Shown here: one piece after another, positions 36,686-45,320 of the stretch
Position numbering within the stretch: position 1 is the first letter of the stretch
Layout: every line of letters begins with the position of its first letter
Assembly (NCBI GenBank): GCA_965229355.1
Contig: OZ245869.1
Coordinates: 310,001-374,000 of the forward strand
DNA from: GCA-2737725 sp965229355
GTDB lineage: Bacteria > Pseudomonadota > Alphaproteobacteria > Rhodospirillales > Rhodospirillaceae
Length of the DNA stretch: 64,000 bases
Direction of reading: 5' to 3'
The notes under the pieces: generated by a model
Database searches by the model: none
Told to the model about the DNA's origin: nothing
Seen by the model: only the letters and a program-made list of their open reading frames with translations
Position numbers and translations under genes: made by a program

Positions 36686-38119
36686 ATGGCCGACAGCAAA
36701 GTCATCAATGATCTGTTTTATGGCAAAGCGGGCCTGGACAAAAAGAAGGTCGCCGCCATTACCGCCGATGCCTTGAACGGCTGCGACGATGGCGAGATGT
36801 TTTTGGAATACGCGCAGTCTGAAAGCGTGTTGTTCGATGATGGCCGCGTAAAGTCCGCCACGTTTGACACCGCCCAAGGCTTTGGCTTGCGCGCGGTGGC
36901 AGGTGAAACCACGGGCTTTGCCCACTCCACCACCTTAGATGAAGCCGCCATGAAGCGCGCGGCCAGCACCGTGAAAGCCGTGCGTTCGGGCAAGGGCGGC
37001 AAACTCGCCGATGCACCGATTGGCACCAACCAACAATTATATACAGACGCCAACCCGCTGCCCTTGGTCCCTTTCGAGAAGAAAGTAGAAACGCTGGCCG
37101 CGATTGATGCCTACGCACGCAAAAAAGATAACCGCGTGAAGCAAGTGACGGTGTCGCTGGGTGGCTCGTGGCAGGCCGTGAACATAGTGCGTGCGGACGG
37201 CACATCATCATCCGACATTCGCCCGCTGGTGCGCATCAACGTCAGCATTGTTGTGGGCGATGGCACACGCATGGAAAGCGGCAGCTACGGCACCGGTGGC
37301 CGTGTCACTTACGGCGAATTTTTAAAACCGCAGACATGGCAAAAAGCTGTCGATGAAGCGCTGCGCCAAGCGTTGGTGAATTTGTCCTCGGTTGAAGCAC
37401 CGGGCGGTGAAATGACCGTCGTGCTGGGCCCAGGTTGGCCTGGCGTGTTGTTGCACGAAGCGGTCGGCCACGGGCTTGAAGGCGATTTCAACCGCAAAGG
37501 CACGTCAGCCTTTTCAGGTATGATCGGCCAACGTGTCGCGGCCAAGGGCGTGACCGTTGTGGACGACGGCACATTCCAAGATCGTCGTGGCTCATTGACG
37601 ATTGATGATGAAGGCACGCCCACATCACGCAACGTGCTGATCGAAGACGGCATTTTAAAAGGGTATTTGCAGGACCGCATGAATGCGCGCCTGATGAAAA
37701 CCAAACCGACCGGCAATGGCCGTCGCCAAAGCCACGCGCACCACGTCATGCCCCGCATGACCAACACATTCATGTTGGCAGGCGATAAACCCAAAGATGA
37801 GATCATCGCCTCGGTGAAGAAGGGTTTGTACGCCGTCAACTTCGGTGGCGGTCAGGTGGATATCACCTCGGGCAAGTTCACGTTCTCGGCCACAGAAGCG
37901 TACCTGATCGAAAACGGGAAAATCGGCCCCGCCGTGAAGGGCGCAACCTTGATCGGCCAAGGCCCCGACGTGATGAAGAAAATTTCCATGATCGGTAACG
38001 ACCTGGAACTGGACCCCGGCATTGGGACCTGCGGCAAAGAAGGCCAAGGCGTACCCGTGGGCGTGGGCCAGCCGACACTCCGCATCGACAACATCACGGT
38101 TGGCGGCACGCGAGTCTAA
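36686..38119 (+). CDS. tldD: TldD metalloprotease subunit
   Basis: A 477-residue protein with the TldD zinc motif HEAVGH near residue 257 within VLLHEAVGHGLEGDF. Its C-terminal conserved block contains LDPGIGTCGKEGQGVPVGVG. TldD works with TldE (PmbA) as a heterodimeric protease that degrades unfolded peptides and matures some peptide products, for example microcins. No tldE is present in this window. The gene ends at a terminator. An extra stretch rich in Lys and Gly (PTGNGRRQSHAHHVMPRMTN, about 343-362) is the expected cavity region. Confidence 0.92.
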   Translation: MADSKVINDLFYGKAGLDKKKVAAITADALNGCDDGEMFLEYAQSESVLFDDGRVKSATFDTAQGFGLRAVAGETTGFAHSTTLDEAAMKRAASTVKAVRSGKGGKLADAPIGTNQQLYTDANPLPLVPFEKKVETLAAIDAYARKKDNRVKQVTVSLGGSWQAVNIVRADGTSSSDIRPLVRINVSIVVGDGTRMESGSYGTGGRVTYGEFLKPQTWQKAVDEALRQALVNLSSVEAPGGEMTVVLGPGWPGVLLHEAVGHGLEGDFNRKGTSAFSGMIGQRVAAKGVTVVDDGTFQDRRGSLTIDDEGTPTSRNVLIEDGILKGYLQDRMNARLMKTKPTGNGRRQSHAHHVMPRMTNTFMLAGDKPKDEIIASVKKGLYAVNFGGGQVDITSGKFTFSATEAYLIENGKIGPAVKGATLIGQGPDVMKKISMIGNDLELDPGIGTCGKEGQGVPVGVGQPTLRIDNITVGGTRV

Positions 38120-38128
38120 GCAGCCATC

Positions 38129-38158
38129 AGGGAGACGGGTTACAATCCCCTCCCTTTT
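38129..38158 (+). terminator. Rho-independent terminator after tldD
   Basis: AGGGAG pairs with CTCCCT, with an inner GGG/CCC helix, and the hairpin is followed by TTTTCG on the plus strand. It lies 10 nt past the tldD stop. Confidence 0.7.
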
Positions 38159-38181
38159 CGTTTGTCATGACCAGCCTAGTC

Positions 38182-38205
38182 TTCCCTGATCATCTGATCG
38201 GGGAG
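38182..38205 (+). promoter_or_regulatory. Hairpin that can sequester the DUF1838 ribosome site
   Basis: TTCCCTGATC(A) can pair with (T)GATCGGGGAG (11 bp including two G-U pairs; the loop is small unless the innermost A-T opens). The 3-prime arm contains most of the Shine-Dalgarno GGGGAGG at 38200-38206, 6 nt before the ATG at 38213. When folded it would reduce translation. This is only a base-pairing prediction. Confidence 0.35.
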
Positions 38206-38212
38206 GATTACG

Positions 38213-39082
38213 ATGCTTTCGCGCCGCGCATTCACACACATCGCTGCAGCCACGGCTGTCGCGTCAAACGCCCAAGCCGCATCATCCAAGAACGGGCCGT
38301 TCGATCTGAATGATCCGTACGAGCGCTTGCTGGCCTACATCAAAGTGCGCGCGAACCTGAACGGCACACCTGCGTATTATCATTACCACGCGGATTACTT
38401 TGGCATTCCTGATGGTGGCGCTGCCAAGCTGATGTTCAAACGCGAGGGTGTGAGCGTACATCGCATGGTGGCTTATGATGATCGCACCATCGGCATGCGG
38501 TACCGCGAATGTAATTACGTGCTGGATGTTGATGGCAAGCAAGCCGAGACGCTGACCAATGTTTACACAGGTCAAACAGTGACGCCGAAGCCGCAAGTGG
38601 CCAACGCTGGCCTGAAAGTGATTATCAGCACCGACGGCGTGATTGATACCGGCATTAAGCTCACACCGCCCTCAAGCTCGATCATGCTGGATATGCCGCC
38701 CGTGATTGCGGGTGATCGCGTTTGGTTCACCGATGACATTTTGCTGTTCCGCACAGCAGCCGACCCATCGAACTTTCAGCTCTCCACACCGCGCCCCGGC
38801 GACAATCAACTGACCGAAACCATTACGTTTGAAGCGTCATTGAAAGACGTGCAAAACCCCAAGCTGACTAGCGCCCCGGCAACTGCGGTGATTGGCGCTG
38901 TAGCTCCTTGGACGCCGTGGCTGAACATGAAAACCGCAGACGGCAAAGATATCAACGGCCGCATGTTGCTCCGCTATCGCTGCGCAAAACTGAAATCACC
39001 CGATGAATTGCCGAAGTGGTTATCGATGCGCATTAATCAAGATCACGGCAACTTCTTAAGCGATCCGAAATTGGAGCTTTAA
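38213..39082 (+). CDS. DUF1838 family exported protein (first copy)
   Basis: A 289-residue protein with an export signal starting MLSRRAFTHIAAATAVASNAQA; the twin arginine suggests the Tat route. The body has the DUF1838 sequence style: FDLNDPYERLLAYIKVRANLNG, HRMVAYDDRTIGMRYREC, LRYRCAKLKSPDELP. The function of the family is unknown, though it occurs near catabolic genes. GGGGAGG sits 6 nt before the start. A second copy, only distantly similar, is at 52000-52881 in this window. It converges with the next small membrane protein, overlapping by 4 nt. Confidence 0.75.
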   Translation: MLSRRAFTHIAAATAVASNAQAASSKNGPFDLNDPYERLLAYIKVRANLNGTPAYYHYHADYFGIPDGGAAKLMFKREGVSVHRMVAYDDRTIGMRYRECNYVLDVDGKQAETLTNVYTGQTVTPKPQVANAGLKVIISTDGVIDTGIKLTPPSSSIMLDMPPVIAGDRVWFTDDILLFRTAADPSNFQLSTPRPGDNQLTETITFEASLKDVQNPKLTSAPATAVIGAVAPWTPWLNMKTADGKDINGRMLLRYRCAKLKSPDELPKWLSMRINQDHGNFLSDPKLEL

Positions 39083-39483
39083 GATTCAGTCTGAACCAAC
39101 GCTGCAATGATCGCGGCTGCGAAGAACACCCAGCCGATGATCAGAACAATCGCACCGATGGCGGCCACATAAACCGACGCGCCAAACGGCTGGCCGTACA
39201 TCGCGCCGCAGAACATCAATGTGCCCAGCATGATAAAGCCAACGGTGGCGATCAGCAGTTTGTGCGCAAGGCCAGAACCAATGCGGTCATACATCATCGC
39301 AATGAAGAACAGCGTCAGCACATGCCACATGTGGTACTTGGCCGACATATGATAGAGCGTCGGGCCGTAATCGCCCGCGACATCGACCAAACCATGCGCG
39401 GTGTACGATTCCAACGATTGCGCAATCAGGCCGTTGACCACGGCAAACAGCACAATCCCCAACGCCGTACGCGACAATTGCAT
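39079..39483 (-). CDS. Small integral membrane protein (DUF423-like)
   Basis: A 134-residue protein with four membrane segments (about 8-24, 48-66, 73-92, 100-125). YTAHGLVDVAG followed by YHMSAKYHMWHVLTLFF, then LMFCGAMYG, fits the pattern AHGL...YHxxHALAL...FSGxLY of the DUF423/TMEM256 family, whose function is unknown. It is downstream of the HTGT-type hydrolase on the same strand with a 3-nt gap, so probably in one operon with it and the lipoprotein hydrolase. Confidence 0.6.
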   Translation of the reverse strand: MQLSRTALGIVLFAVVNGLIAQSLESYTAHGLVDVAGDYGPTLYHMSAKYHMWHVLTLFFIAMMYDRIGSGLAHKLLIATVGFIMLGTLMFCGAMYGQPFGASVYVAAIGAIVLIIGWVFFAAAIIAALVQTES

Positions 39484-39486
39484 CTT

Positions 39487-40287
39487 CTATGCGCCTTCAA
39501 CCTCGCGCAGGAATGCGCGGATAACTGCGACTGTAGCAGGCGCATCCAATTCCGGGGTGAAGAATTTCGCAGGGCCTAACAAAGCGCGCTTGGCCTTGGG
39601 GTTGTCTTCGAACACGCGTTCAAACGCAAAGCGCCACACCTCGTCCTCGGCGCATGTGGCCAATACGGGGCACGTCACGCGCTTTAATGTGGTGGGGTAA
39701 TCTTGCATCCACACTGCATTGAACGAGAAATGCCGCGCCCAATGTGACTGCATCATGCCGGTCATTTCCGCGTGAAATAGCTTTTCATCGAAATGCGGCA
39801 ATAAAGTTGAAATCAACTTGAAGCCACCCGCCATGTACGCGCCCTCGGCATCTGGCATACCGGGCGGCAAAACAGTTTTGGAAAACGTCGCACGTTCTTC
39901 TGCCGTTAAGTATGCAATGCCATTCAGCATAAGCGTTGCAACACGCGATGGATTGTCCGCCGCCATCTGTGTCGCAAAGTGCGTGCCGGTATGGTGCGCG
40001 AAGATGTGGAATTTATCCAATCCCAGCGCATCGTTGGCTTCAAGCAGCCAGCGCGCGTAATCGCCTGGTGTCGGCTGGGCTTTCGGTGAAAAGGTTTCGC
40101 CAAAGCCTGGCATATCGAAGGCGTATAATGGCCTATCACCCGCCATCAGCTGCAACATCGGCTCGAACGACACTGATGTGGCAGGCGCGCGGTGATACAT
40201 CACCAACGGCGCGCCATTGCCCGGAATGTGCCGATAGTGCACTTGGCCTTGGCTGGTGTTGGCGTAGCCTTTAATGATCTCACTCAT
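39487..40287 (-). CDS. Alpha/beta-hydrolase-fold protein with His at the nucleophile position
   Basis: A 266-residue alpha/beta hydrolase. The oxyanion region is PLVMYHRAPATS near 27-38 and the FDMPGFGETF strand-loop near 57-66. The nucleophile elbow, expected as G-x-S-x-G, reads A-H-H-T-G at 97-101, so the serine is replaced by His99. No clear catalytic histidine is seen near the C-terminus (PAKFFTPELDAP). It resembles the protein at 53393-54217, including the HTGT motif. It may be non-catalytic, or use another mechanism. The start (ATG 40287, or GTG 40299 overlapping the upstream stop) shows coupling with the lipoprotein gene. Confidence 0.78.
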   Translation of the reverse strand: MSEIIKGYANTSQGQVHYRHIPGNGAPLVMYHRAPATSVSFEPMLQLMAGDRPLYAFDMPGFGETFSPKAQPTPGDYARWLLEANDALGLDKFHIFAHHTGTHFATQMAADNPSRVATLMLNGIAYLTAEERATFSKTVLPPGMPDAEGAYMAGGFKLISTLLPHFDEKLFHAEMTGMMQSHWARHFSFNAVWMQDYPTTLKRVTCPVLATCAEDEVWRFAFERVFEDNPKAKRALLGPAKFFTPELDAPATVAVIRAFLREVEGA

Positions 40288-40295
40288 CACATTTC

Positions 40296-41291
40296 TCACT
40301 TCATCGATAATGTCGCGCGCGCATGTGTGGATGCGTTTAAGTCATCCGTTTTCAAAAACGTTAGCGCCGTTGCATCGCGCTTTGTATAGCCATCCAAAAA
40401 TGCGGTGCTGACACCGTTAAAAATGCGCAAGCCTTCGTAGTCCAACGGGCCCGGAACATCCGCACGACACCACAAGCCGCCCAAGTAATGGTCAACGTTG
40501 TTGACCCACAAGTAATGATGCGGTTGTGCCTCGGCCTCAGGCCGTTCAACAAGGTTGTAACCGAAGGGTGACTTCTTGCCGGTCGTCATGCCGCCTTGGT
40601 CATTCGTGCCGGTGTAAATAAACACGGGCACGGGACTTTGCCGCCAGGGTTCGTCAGGCATCGAAGGATTGCTGCCGGGTTCGGACAACAGCAGCAGATA
40701 TTTGTAGCCCGCATCTTCCATCTCCAATGCCGAACCATCAGCTTTGTTTTTCAGGCGCACGCCGGCTGCGGCGACCGCCGTAAAGCCACCCATGGAATGT
40801 CCTGCGGCAACCAATTCAGTTTTATTCATACGTGCGGCAAGGCCAGGAACTTTCGCTGCGATATGATCCAGATGGGTCGCAATGAACCGCATGTCAGCAA
40901 TACGACTGAGCATCACTTGGGTCATGCCACGACCACTGGCCTTGGCGATATCGAAGCCAAGTGATTTTGAATCCATATGCGTCGGCGCAATCACCACATA
41001 GCCATGCGAGACCCAATGATCTCCCGCGCGGGTGTAATCATCTTTTGAGGCTGCGCCGCCATGCGACAACACAATGACCGGGAATTTTTGCGATGCTTTG
41101 GGGTACGCAATGCGCAAAGCCAAATCTTTGTTTTGCGCATCGTCACGCAGAACAATGTCTGCAACCTCAACCGCGTGTGGACCGGCTTGTGTTTTAAATG
41201 CAGACGACTGTTGCCCAATACGACCACTACACGCTGCCAAACCAAAGCAGGCGAGAACAATGCAAAGCAACCCAACCACAAATCGTGTCAT
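40296..41291 (-). CDS. Lipoprotein alpha/beta hydrolase (dienelactone hydrolase/PAF-AH-like)
   Basis: A 331-residue lipoprotein. The signal sequence ends in the lipobox LAAC (about 16-19). The hydrolase core has PVIVLSHGGAAS (oxyanion), AAGHSMGGFTA with Ser nucleophile near 170, FIYTGTNDQGG (acid) and NVDHYLGGLWCR (His near 275). It resembles platelet-activating-factor acetylhydrolase and chlorophyllase-like esterases. It probably hydrolyses an ester outside the cytoplasm, attached to a membrane. It is divergent from the MFS transporter, with TTGTATACAA between them. Confidence 0.82.
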   Translation of the reverse strand: MTRFVVGLLCIVLACFGLAACSGRIGQQSSAFKTQAGPHAVEVADIVLRDDAQNKDLALRIAYPKASQKFPVIVLSHGGAASKDDYTRAGDHWVSHGYVVIAPTHMDSKSLGFDIAKASGRGMTQVMLSRIADMRFIATHLDHIAAKVPGLAARMNKTELVAAGHSMGGFTAVAAAGVRLKNKADGSALEMEDAGYKYLLLLSEPGSNPSMPDEPWRQSPVPVFIYTGTNDQGGMTTGKKSPFGYNLVERPEAEAQPHHYLWVNNVDHYLGGLWCRADVPGPLDYEGLRIFNGVSTAFLDGYTKRDATALTFLKTDDLNASTHARATLSMK

Positions 41292-41329
41292 GTGTGTTTG
41301 TCTCCCCCAAGCCATTCACACGCGTCATA

Positions 41330-41339
41330 TTGTATACAA
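41330..41339. promoter_or_regulatory. Palindrome TTGTATACAA (copy 1)
   Basis: A perfect 10-bp palindrome between the divergent lipoprotein hydrolase (start 41291) and MFS gene (start 41477), so it could control both. The same 10-mer occurs at 48494-48503 and inside CTTGTATACAAG at 48834-48845. GntR/FadR-type regulators are known to bind similar TTGTATAC palindromes, but no such regulator is in the window. Confidence 0.55.
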
Positions 41340-41476
41340 AGAATAGCCTTTTCTGATGGGTCCAGCGCACCATCTGAACCGTATTACGACCAAAGAGCGG
41401 GCGATCACTCCTTCGTGGGTACGCCGTTTTCAAGCACTCGGTAATGTGCAGGCAACCATGTGGGGACACGACGACA

Positions 41477-42817
41477 ATGAGTAACGATTCCGATAACGGT
41501 ATACAGAATGTGAAATTGGGGCCGGTGCGCTTTGTGCCTGGCATTACCAAGTGGAACGCCGCGACGGTTTATTACGCTGGCTTCTTTTCCATCGCCTCGA
41601 CCGTCTTTCTGTCGGTCTTTCAGGGCTACATCTTTACCGAGCTCTTACACATTCCCCAGGATGAGCAAGGCAAGCTCGCAGGCAAGTTGGTCGCCTACAG
41701 CGAACTCGTCATCCTGTGCCTGATTGGTGTCGCCGGTGTGCTCTCCGACAAAATCGGTCGCCGCCCTGTGTATGTGTTTGGCTTTGTGTTCTTAGGCATC
41801 GGTTACGCGCTCTATCCGCTGGCCACATCCGAAGATCAGCTTGTGATGTTCCGCATGGTGTTCGCGCTGGGCGTGGTGGGCGCAACGTCGATGCTGGCGA
41901 CCGTACAAGCGGATTACCCGGTTGAACGTGACCGCGGAAAATTGGTGGGCTCCATGGGCTTCCTGCAAGCTGTCGGTGTTGTAGCGGTTATCTTCACACT
42001 GCCGAAACTGCCAAAACAACTCACCGCGGGCGGTATGTCGCCCGAGCAAGCAGGGCAAATCACACTTTGGATTTTCGCCGCAATCTGCGTCTTCAACGCC
42101 GTGGTGCTGGCGATTGGCTTGAAGGGCGGAACGCCGTCAACTGTCGCAAAACGTGAAGGATTCATCCCGACCCTAAAACGCGGCATTGAAGCAGGCAAAA
42201 ATCCGCGCGTTGCATTGTCGTATGTTGCGGCCATGGTATCGCGCGGCGACCTTTCAACCGTCTCAACGTTCTTCTCGCTGTGGGTCATGCAGGTCGGCAT
42301 CTCGAAAGGCATGGCAACCGCTGACGCACTGAAGGCTGGCGCCATGTTCTTCGTGATCGTCACGATTGCCGCCACCGTTTGGGCGCCGGTCGTTGGCATT
42401 CTGTGTGATCGCATGAACCGTGTGACTGCGTTGTGCATGGCCATGACACTTGCAACGTGCGGATACTTAATTGCGGGCTTCCTGCCAGACCCCACCAGCG
42501 CCCTGATGTATCCAGCCGCCATTTTGCTGGGCATGGCCGAAGTAAATGCCGTGTTGGCCGCACAAACCTTGATTGGCCAGGAAGCGCCAAAAGAAGGCCG
42601 TGGCTCGGTGATCGGCGTGTTCGGCGTGTGTGGCGGCATTGGCATTTTAGCAGCAGGTACCGCGGGCGGTTACTTATTCGATGAATGGCGCCCGTCCGCT
42701 CCATTCATTCTGATGGGCGGCGCAAACTTCGTCCTGCTAATGATCGCGCTGTTCGTGCGCTCAAAATGGCCGGGCCCGATGCCGCAAGACATGCCGCGCG
42801 TGGCCGCCGGGCATTAG
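41477..42817 (+). CDS. MFS transporter
   Basis: A 446-residue transporter with 12 predicted membrane segments. The loop between segments 2 and 3 carries GVLSDKIGRRPVYV, the MFS signature. Symmetry shows a second-half version, GILCDRMNRVTALC. The substrate cannot be told. It lies opposite the lipoprotein hydrolase gene, a usual place for an importer of a product made outside the cell. The ATG at 41477 fits the leader shared with the nitrilase gene (GGGGA then GACGACAATGA). It converges with the M48 peptidase gene, overlapping by 4 nt. Confidence 0.86.
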   Translation: MSNDSDNGIQNVKLGPVRFVPGITKWNAATVYYAGFFSIASTVFLSVFQGYIFTELLHIPQDEQGKLAGKLVAYSELVILCLIGVAGVLSDKIGRRPVYVFGFVFLGIGYALYPLATSEDQLVMFRMVFALGVVGATSMLATVQADYPVERDRGKLVGSMGFLQAVGVVAVIFTLPKLPKQLTAGGMSPEQAGQITLWIFAAICVFNAVVLAIGLKGGTPSTVAKREGFIPTLKRGIEAGKNPRVALSYVAAMVSRGDLSTVSTFFSLWVMQVGISKGMATADALKAGAMFFVIVTIAATVWAPVVGILCDRMNRVTALCMAMTLATCGYLIAGFLPDPTSALMYPAAILLGMAEVNAVLAAQTLIGQEAPKEGRGSVIGVFGVCGGIGILAAGTAGGYLFDEWRPSAPFILMGGANFVLLMIALFVRSKWPGPMPQDMPRVAAGH

Positions 42818-44031
42818 TCCGCATTCGGTTTTGAGAGCTCCGTTTCCACTGGCGGCGCGTCCTTTATGGGATGCGCCGCTTTCCATTCCATCCCCATGCG
42901 AACACGCGCGATGATGGCTGGATGATTGTGAAACAGCATTTCAGCAAAGCGTGGTGGCGTAGGGTCACGGTATTCAGCCGTTTTGATCAAGGCTGATGCC
43001 AAACCATCAGGCTCTTGTGCATGGTTAAGCGAATAAAAATCAGCGCCCGCTTCAAATTCGCGGCTCATCGTGTTGAGAACCGGCTGACACAGCGTCAACC
43101 AAATCGTGAGCAGTAACACCAGCACCGGCACACCGGCCGGATCAAAAATATCTGCGACACCTTTTGCATTGAGAATACGCACAGCCGAGCCAAACAGGCG
43201 CTGCGTCAAAACGAAGCCCAAGGCTGCGAGAATGGCGATCAAGGCAATAATCGAGAATAGATCGTTGCTGACGTAGTGCCCGATCTCATGCGCGACAACA
43301 GCACACACTTCGGCAAGTGTTGCTTCCTTTAATGCCACATCTGACACCGAGATTTGTGCGGTCCCTAAAAATCCCGAAACATTCGCAGTCAGCACCGACC
43401 GCTGACGCGAGCCATCGAACACGAAAATCTTATCGGTCGGGACGTTACTATCTCGCGCAAGAGCAACTACGGCGTCTTTAACTGGGCCCTCGGGCATTGG
43501 CGTATAATCGTTGAAGAGTGGCATCACGAAGACCGGCGCAATAAGAAGCCCGAACATCATTGCAGCGCCGGCAAACATACCACCCCAAGCTGGCCATCCA
43601 CGCGGCACCCGGCGGATTAATGCATAGAGGCCGACAAAAAAGGCGCCAAAGAGAATCATGTTCACGATGGTGCTGATGAGGCTTTGCATCAGCCAGTCAC
43701 CAAATGGCTGGTGTGATAAGTTATAAGCACGCTCGCGGAACCACTCAGCGTAGATCGACCATGGCAATGTCAAAAGCCAGCTGAGACTGATGAACGCTGC
43801 CGTAACACAGAACGTCATCAGATTGGGACGGGGCTTAGCGCGCTGAAGCCTATCGCGAAGCGTGGCGAGTATGCCCCACCGCACCAGAATGACGGTAACA
43901 ACTATGGCGACAAGAAGCCCCCACAAGATCAGCCAATAACCCCCTGTGGTGTAGGCTTTGGATGCGGCCAGCGCCTCGGGTGACAGTGTGGCCAGATAGG
44001 CTTGCGTTGCCGCTTCAGTATTAAATGACAT
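42814..44031 (-). CDS. M48 family (Ste24-type) membrane metallopeptidase
   Basis: A 405-residue multi-pass membrane peptidase with the zinc motif HEIGH near residue 247 (VVAHEIGHYVSND) and the third ligand in SREFEAGADFYSL near 330. Five or more membrane segments precede and follow the motif. This layout is that of CAAX prenyl protease 1/Ste24 rather than the shorter HtpX. In bacteria it serves membrane-protein quality control. GGGGG sits 6 nt before the ATG at 44031. A longer start at 44091 has no support. Confidence 0.9.
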   Translation of the reverse strand: MSFNTEAATQAYLATLSPEALAASKAYTTGGYWLILWGLLVAIVVTVILVRWGILATLRDRLQRAKPRPNLMTFCVTAAFISLSWLLTLPWSIYAEWFRERAYNLSHQPFGDWLMQSLISTIVNMILFGAFFVGLYALIRRVPRGWPAWGGMFAGAAMMFGLLIAPVFVMPLFNDYTPMPEGPVKDAVVALARDSNVPTDKIFVFDGSRQRSVLTANVSGFLGTAQISVSDVALKEATLAEVCAVVAHEIGHYVSNDLFSIIALIAILAALGFVLTQRLFGSAVRILNAKGVADIFDPAGVPVLVLLLTIWLTLCQPVLNTMSREFEAGADFYSLNHAQEPDGLASALIKTAEYRDPTPPRFAEMLFHNHPAIIARVRMGMEWKAAHPIKDAPPVETELSKPNAD

Positions 44032-44188
44032 GGTTGCCCCCCGTTGGTTCCCCCCGGCCATTATGGTGCGTTGAGCACCCCCCACAATCAATGCAGGATC
44101 ACAGGCCGATCACCGTTCTTTTCGCTTTACAAACGAGCACTTCCTCACCCAAAGGTGAGGCAACCCGCCACTCAGTTAAGGCATAAAC

Positions 44189-44680
44189 ATGAGCCGAAAA
44201 ATTTTTCAGATGATGGCGCGCTATAACGCGTGGATGAACGACAACATCTACCGTGGTTGCGCAAACATTAGCGATGAGCAGCGCAAAAAAGATATGGGCG
44301 CATTCTTCAAGTCCATTCACGGCACGCTGAACCATTTGTATGTCGCAGATGCGATGTGGATGGCGCGCTTTAAACGCACCGCCCTTCCCAACTACACACT
44401 CAATGGCATCGCGTTTGAGAACTTTGATGATCTTTGGACCGCGCGCAAAACGTTGGATGCTGAAATTTCCACGTTTGTTGAAACGCTGAAGGACGATGAA
44501 CTGGCAGTACCCTTCACCTTCAAAAGCGTGGCCTACAACAAAGAGTTCACCAACACGTTCTATATTTTCGTCACACACATGTTTAATCACCAGACGCACC
44601 ACCGCGGCCAGGTAACGACGCTGATGAAACAGTGTGGTGTTGATCCAGGCTCGACAGATTTGCCAGCGATGCCGGTTTAA
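44189..44680 (+). CDS. DinB-family metal-dependent four-helix protein
   Basis: A 163-residue four-helix bundle protein of the DinB/YfiT superfamily. Metal-ligand histidines are in GTLNHLYVAD near 47-50 and THMFNHQTHHRGQ near 130-140, typical of the family. The bacterial members include thiol-dependent transferases (bacillithiol or mycothiol), but many are not characterised. It stands alone and overlaps the response-regulator gene tail to tail. Confidence 0.85.
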   Translation: MSRKIFQMMARYNAWMNDNIYRGCANISDEQRKKDMGAFFKSIHGTLNHLYVADAMWMARFKRTALPNYTLNGIAFENFDDLWTARKTLDAEISTFVETLKDDELAVPFTFKSVAYNKEFTNTFYIFVTHMFNHQTHHRGQVTTLMKQCGVDPGSTDLPAMPV

Positions 44681-45123
44681 TCAAATTTCGGCGCTGTCGA
44701 TACAGGCCGGGCATTTGCAACGCGGCCCGACAGCGCCTTTTCCAAAGCGCCTTCCAATACGCCCGCTGACACGGGCTTAATCAGATAAGCCGTAATGTTG
44801 TAGCGTTCGAGCCTTTTGTACATCTCGGGGTCATTGGTCGACGTCAGCACGATAAGGGGAATGCTTTGCGCCTTCGGATGATTGATGGAGCGCAGCTTTT
44901 TAATGAAACTGCGGCCCCCAATACCGGGCAACTGTAGATCGACAAAGACCACATCGAACGAGCGGGCCTTAGCGCCCACCAGTTGATCCCACGCGTATTC
45001 GGCGCTGGGGCATTCCTCGACCTCCTTAACTTCCAGTTTCTCCAAATACGCCTTGATGATTTCGCGCACCGAGCGCTCATCTTCAATCAGAAGAACACGG
45101 CAGTCTTTAATTCCACGCGGCAT
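44677..45123 (-). CDS. Stand-alone CheY-like response regulator
   Basis: A 148-residue receiver domain with little else. The acid pocket is IEDE near residues 13-16, the phospho-acceptor is Asp62 in VFVDLQLPG, the Thr/Ser is in VLTSTND and the conserved Lys is in YLIKPVSAG near 117. No output domain follows, so it acts by protein binding as in CheY or FixJ-less regulators. No histidine kinase is encoded near it. The tail overlaps the DinB gene by 4 nt. Confidence 0.88.
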   Translation of the reverse strand: MPRGIKDCRVLLIEDERSVREIIKAYLEKLEVKEVEECPSAEYAWDQLVGAKARSFDVVFVDLQLPGIGGRSFIKKLRSINHPKAQSIPLIVLTSTNDPEMYKRLERYNITAYLIKPVSAGVLEGALEKALSGRVANARPVSTAPKFD

Positions 45124-45320
45124 GGTCGCAATCAGCTTCTACTAAATGTCGAAAAGGCAGTTTAAGCGCATTTGAGCCAAGGCTTAAGGCGAAAATCAAC
45201 ATCGAAGACGGCATATCCACGATAACATTGCGTCAGATATTTCAATCCACGCGTGAGGGCCCTATTCTTTCCACCAGGAACGCCTTGCAGGGGTTGGGCC
45301 AAGGGATTGAGGTTGCGAGA

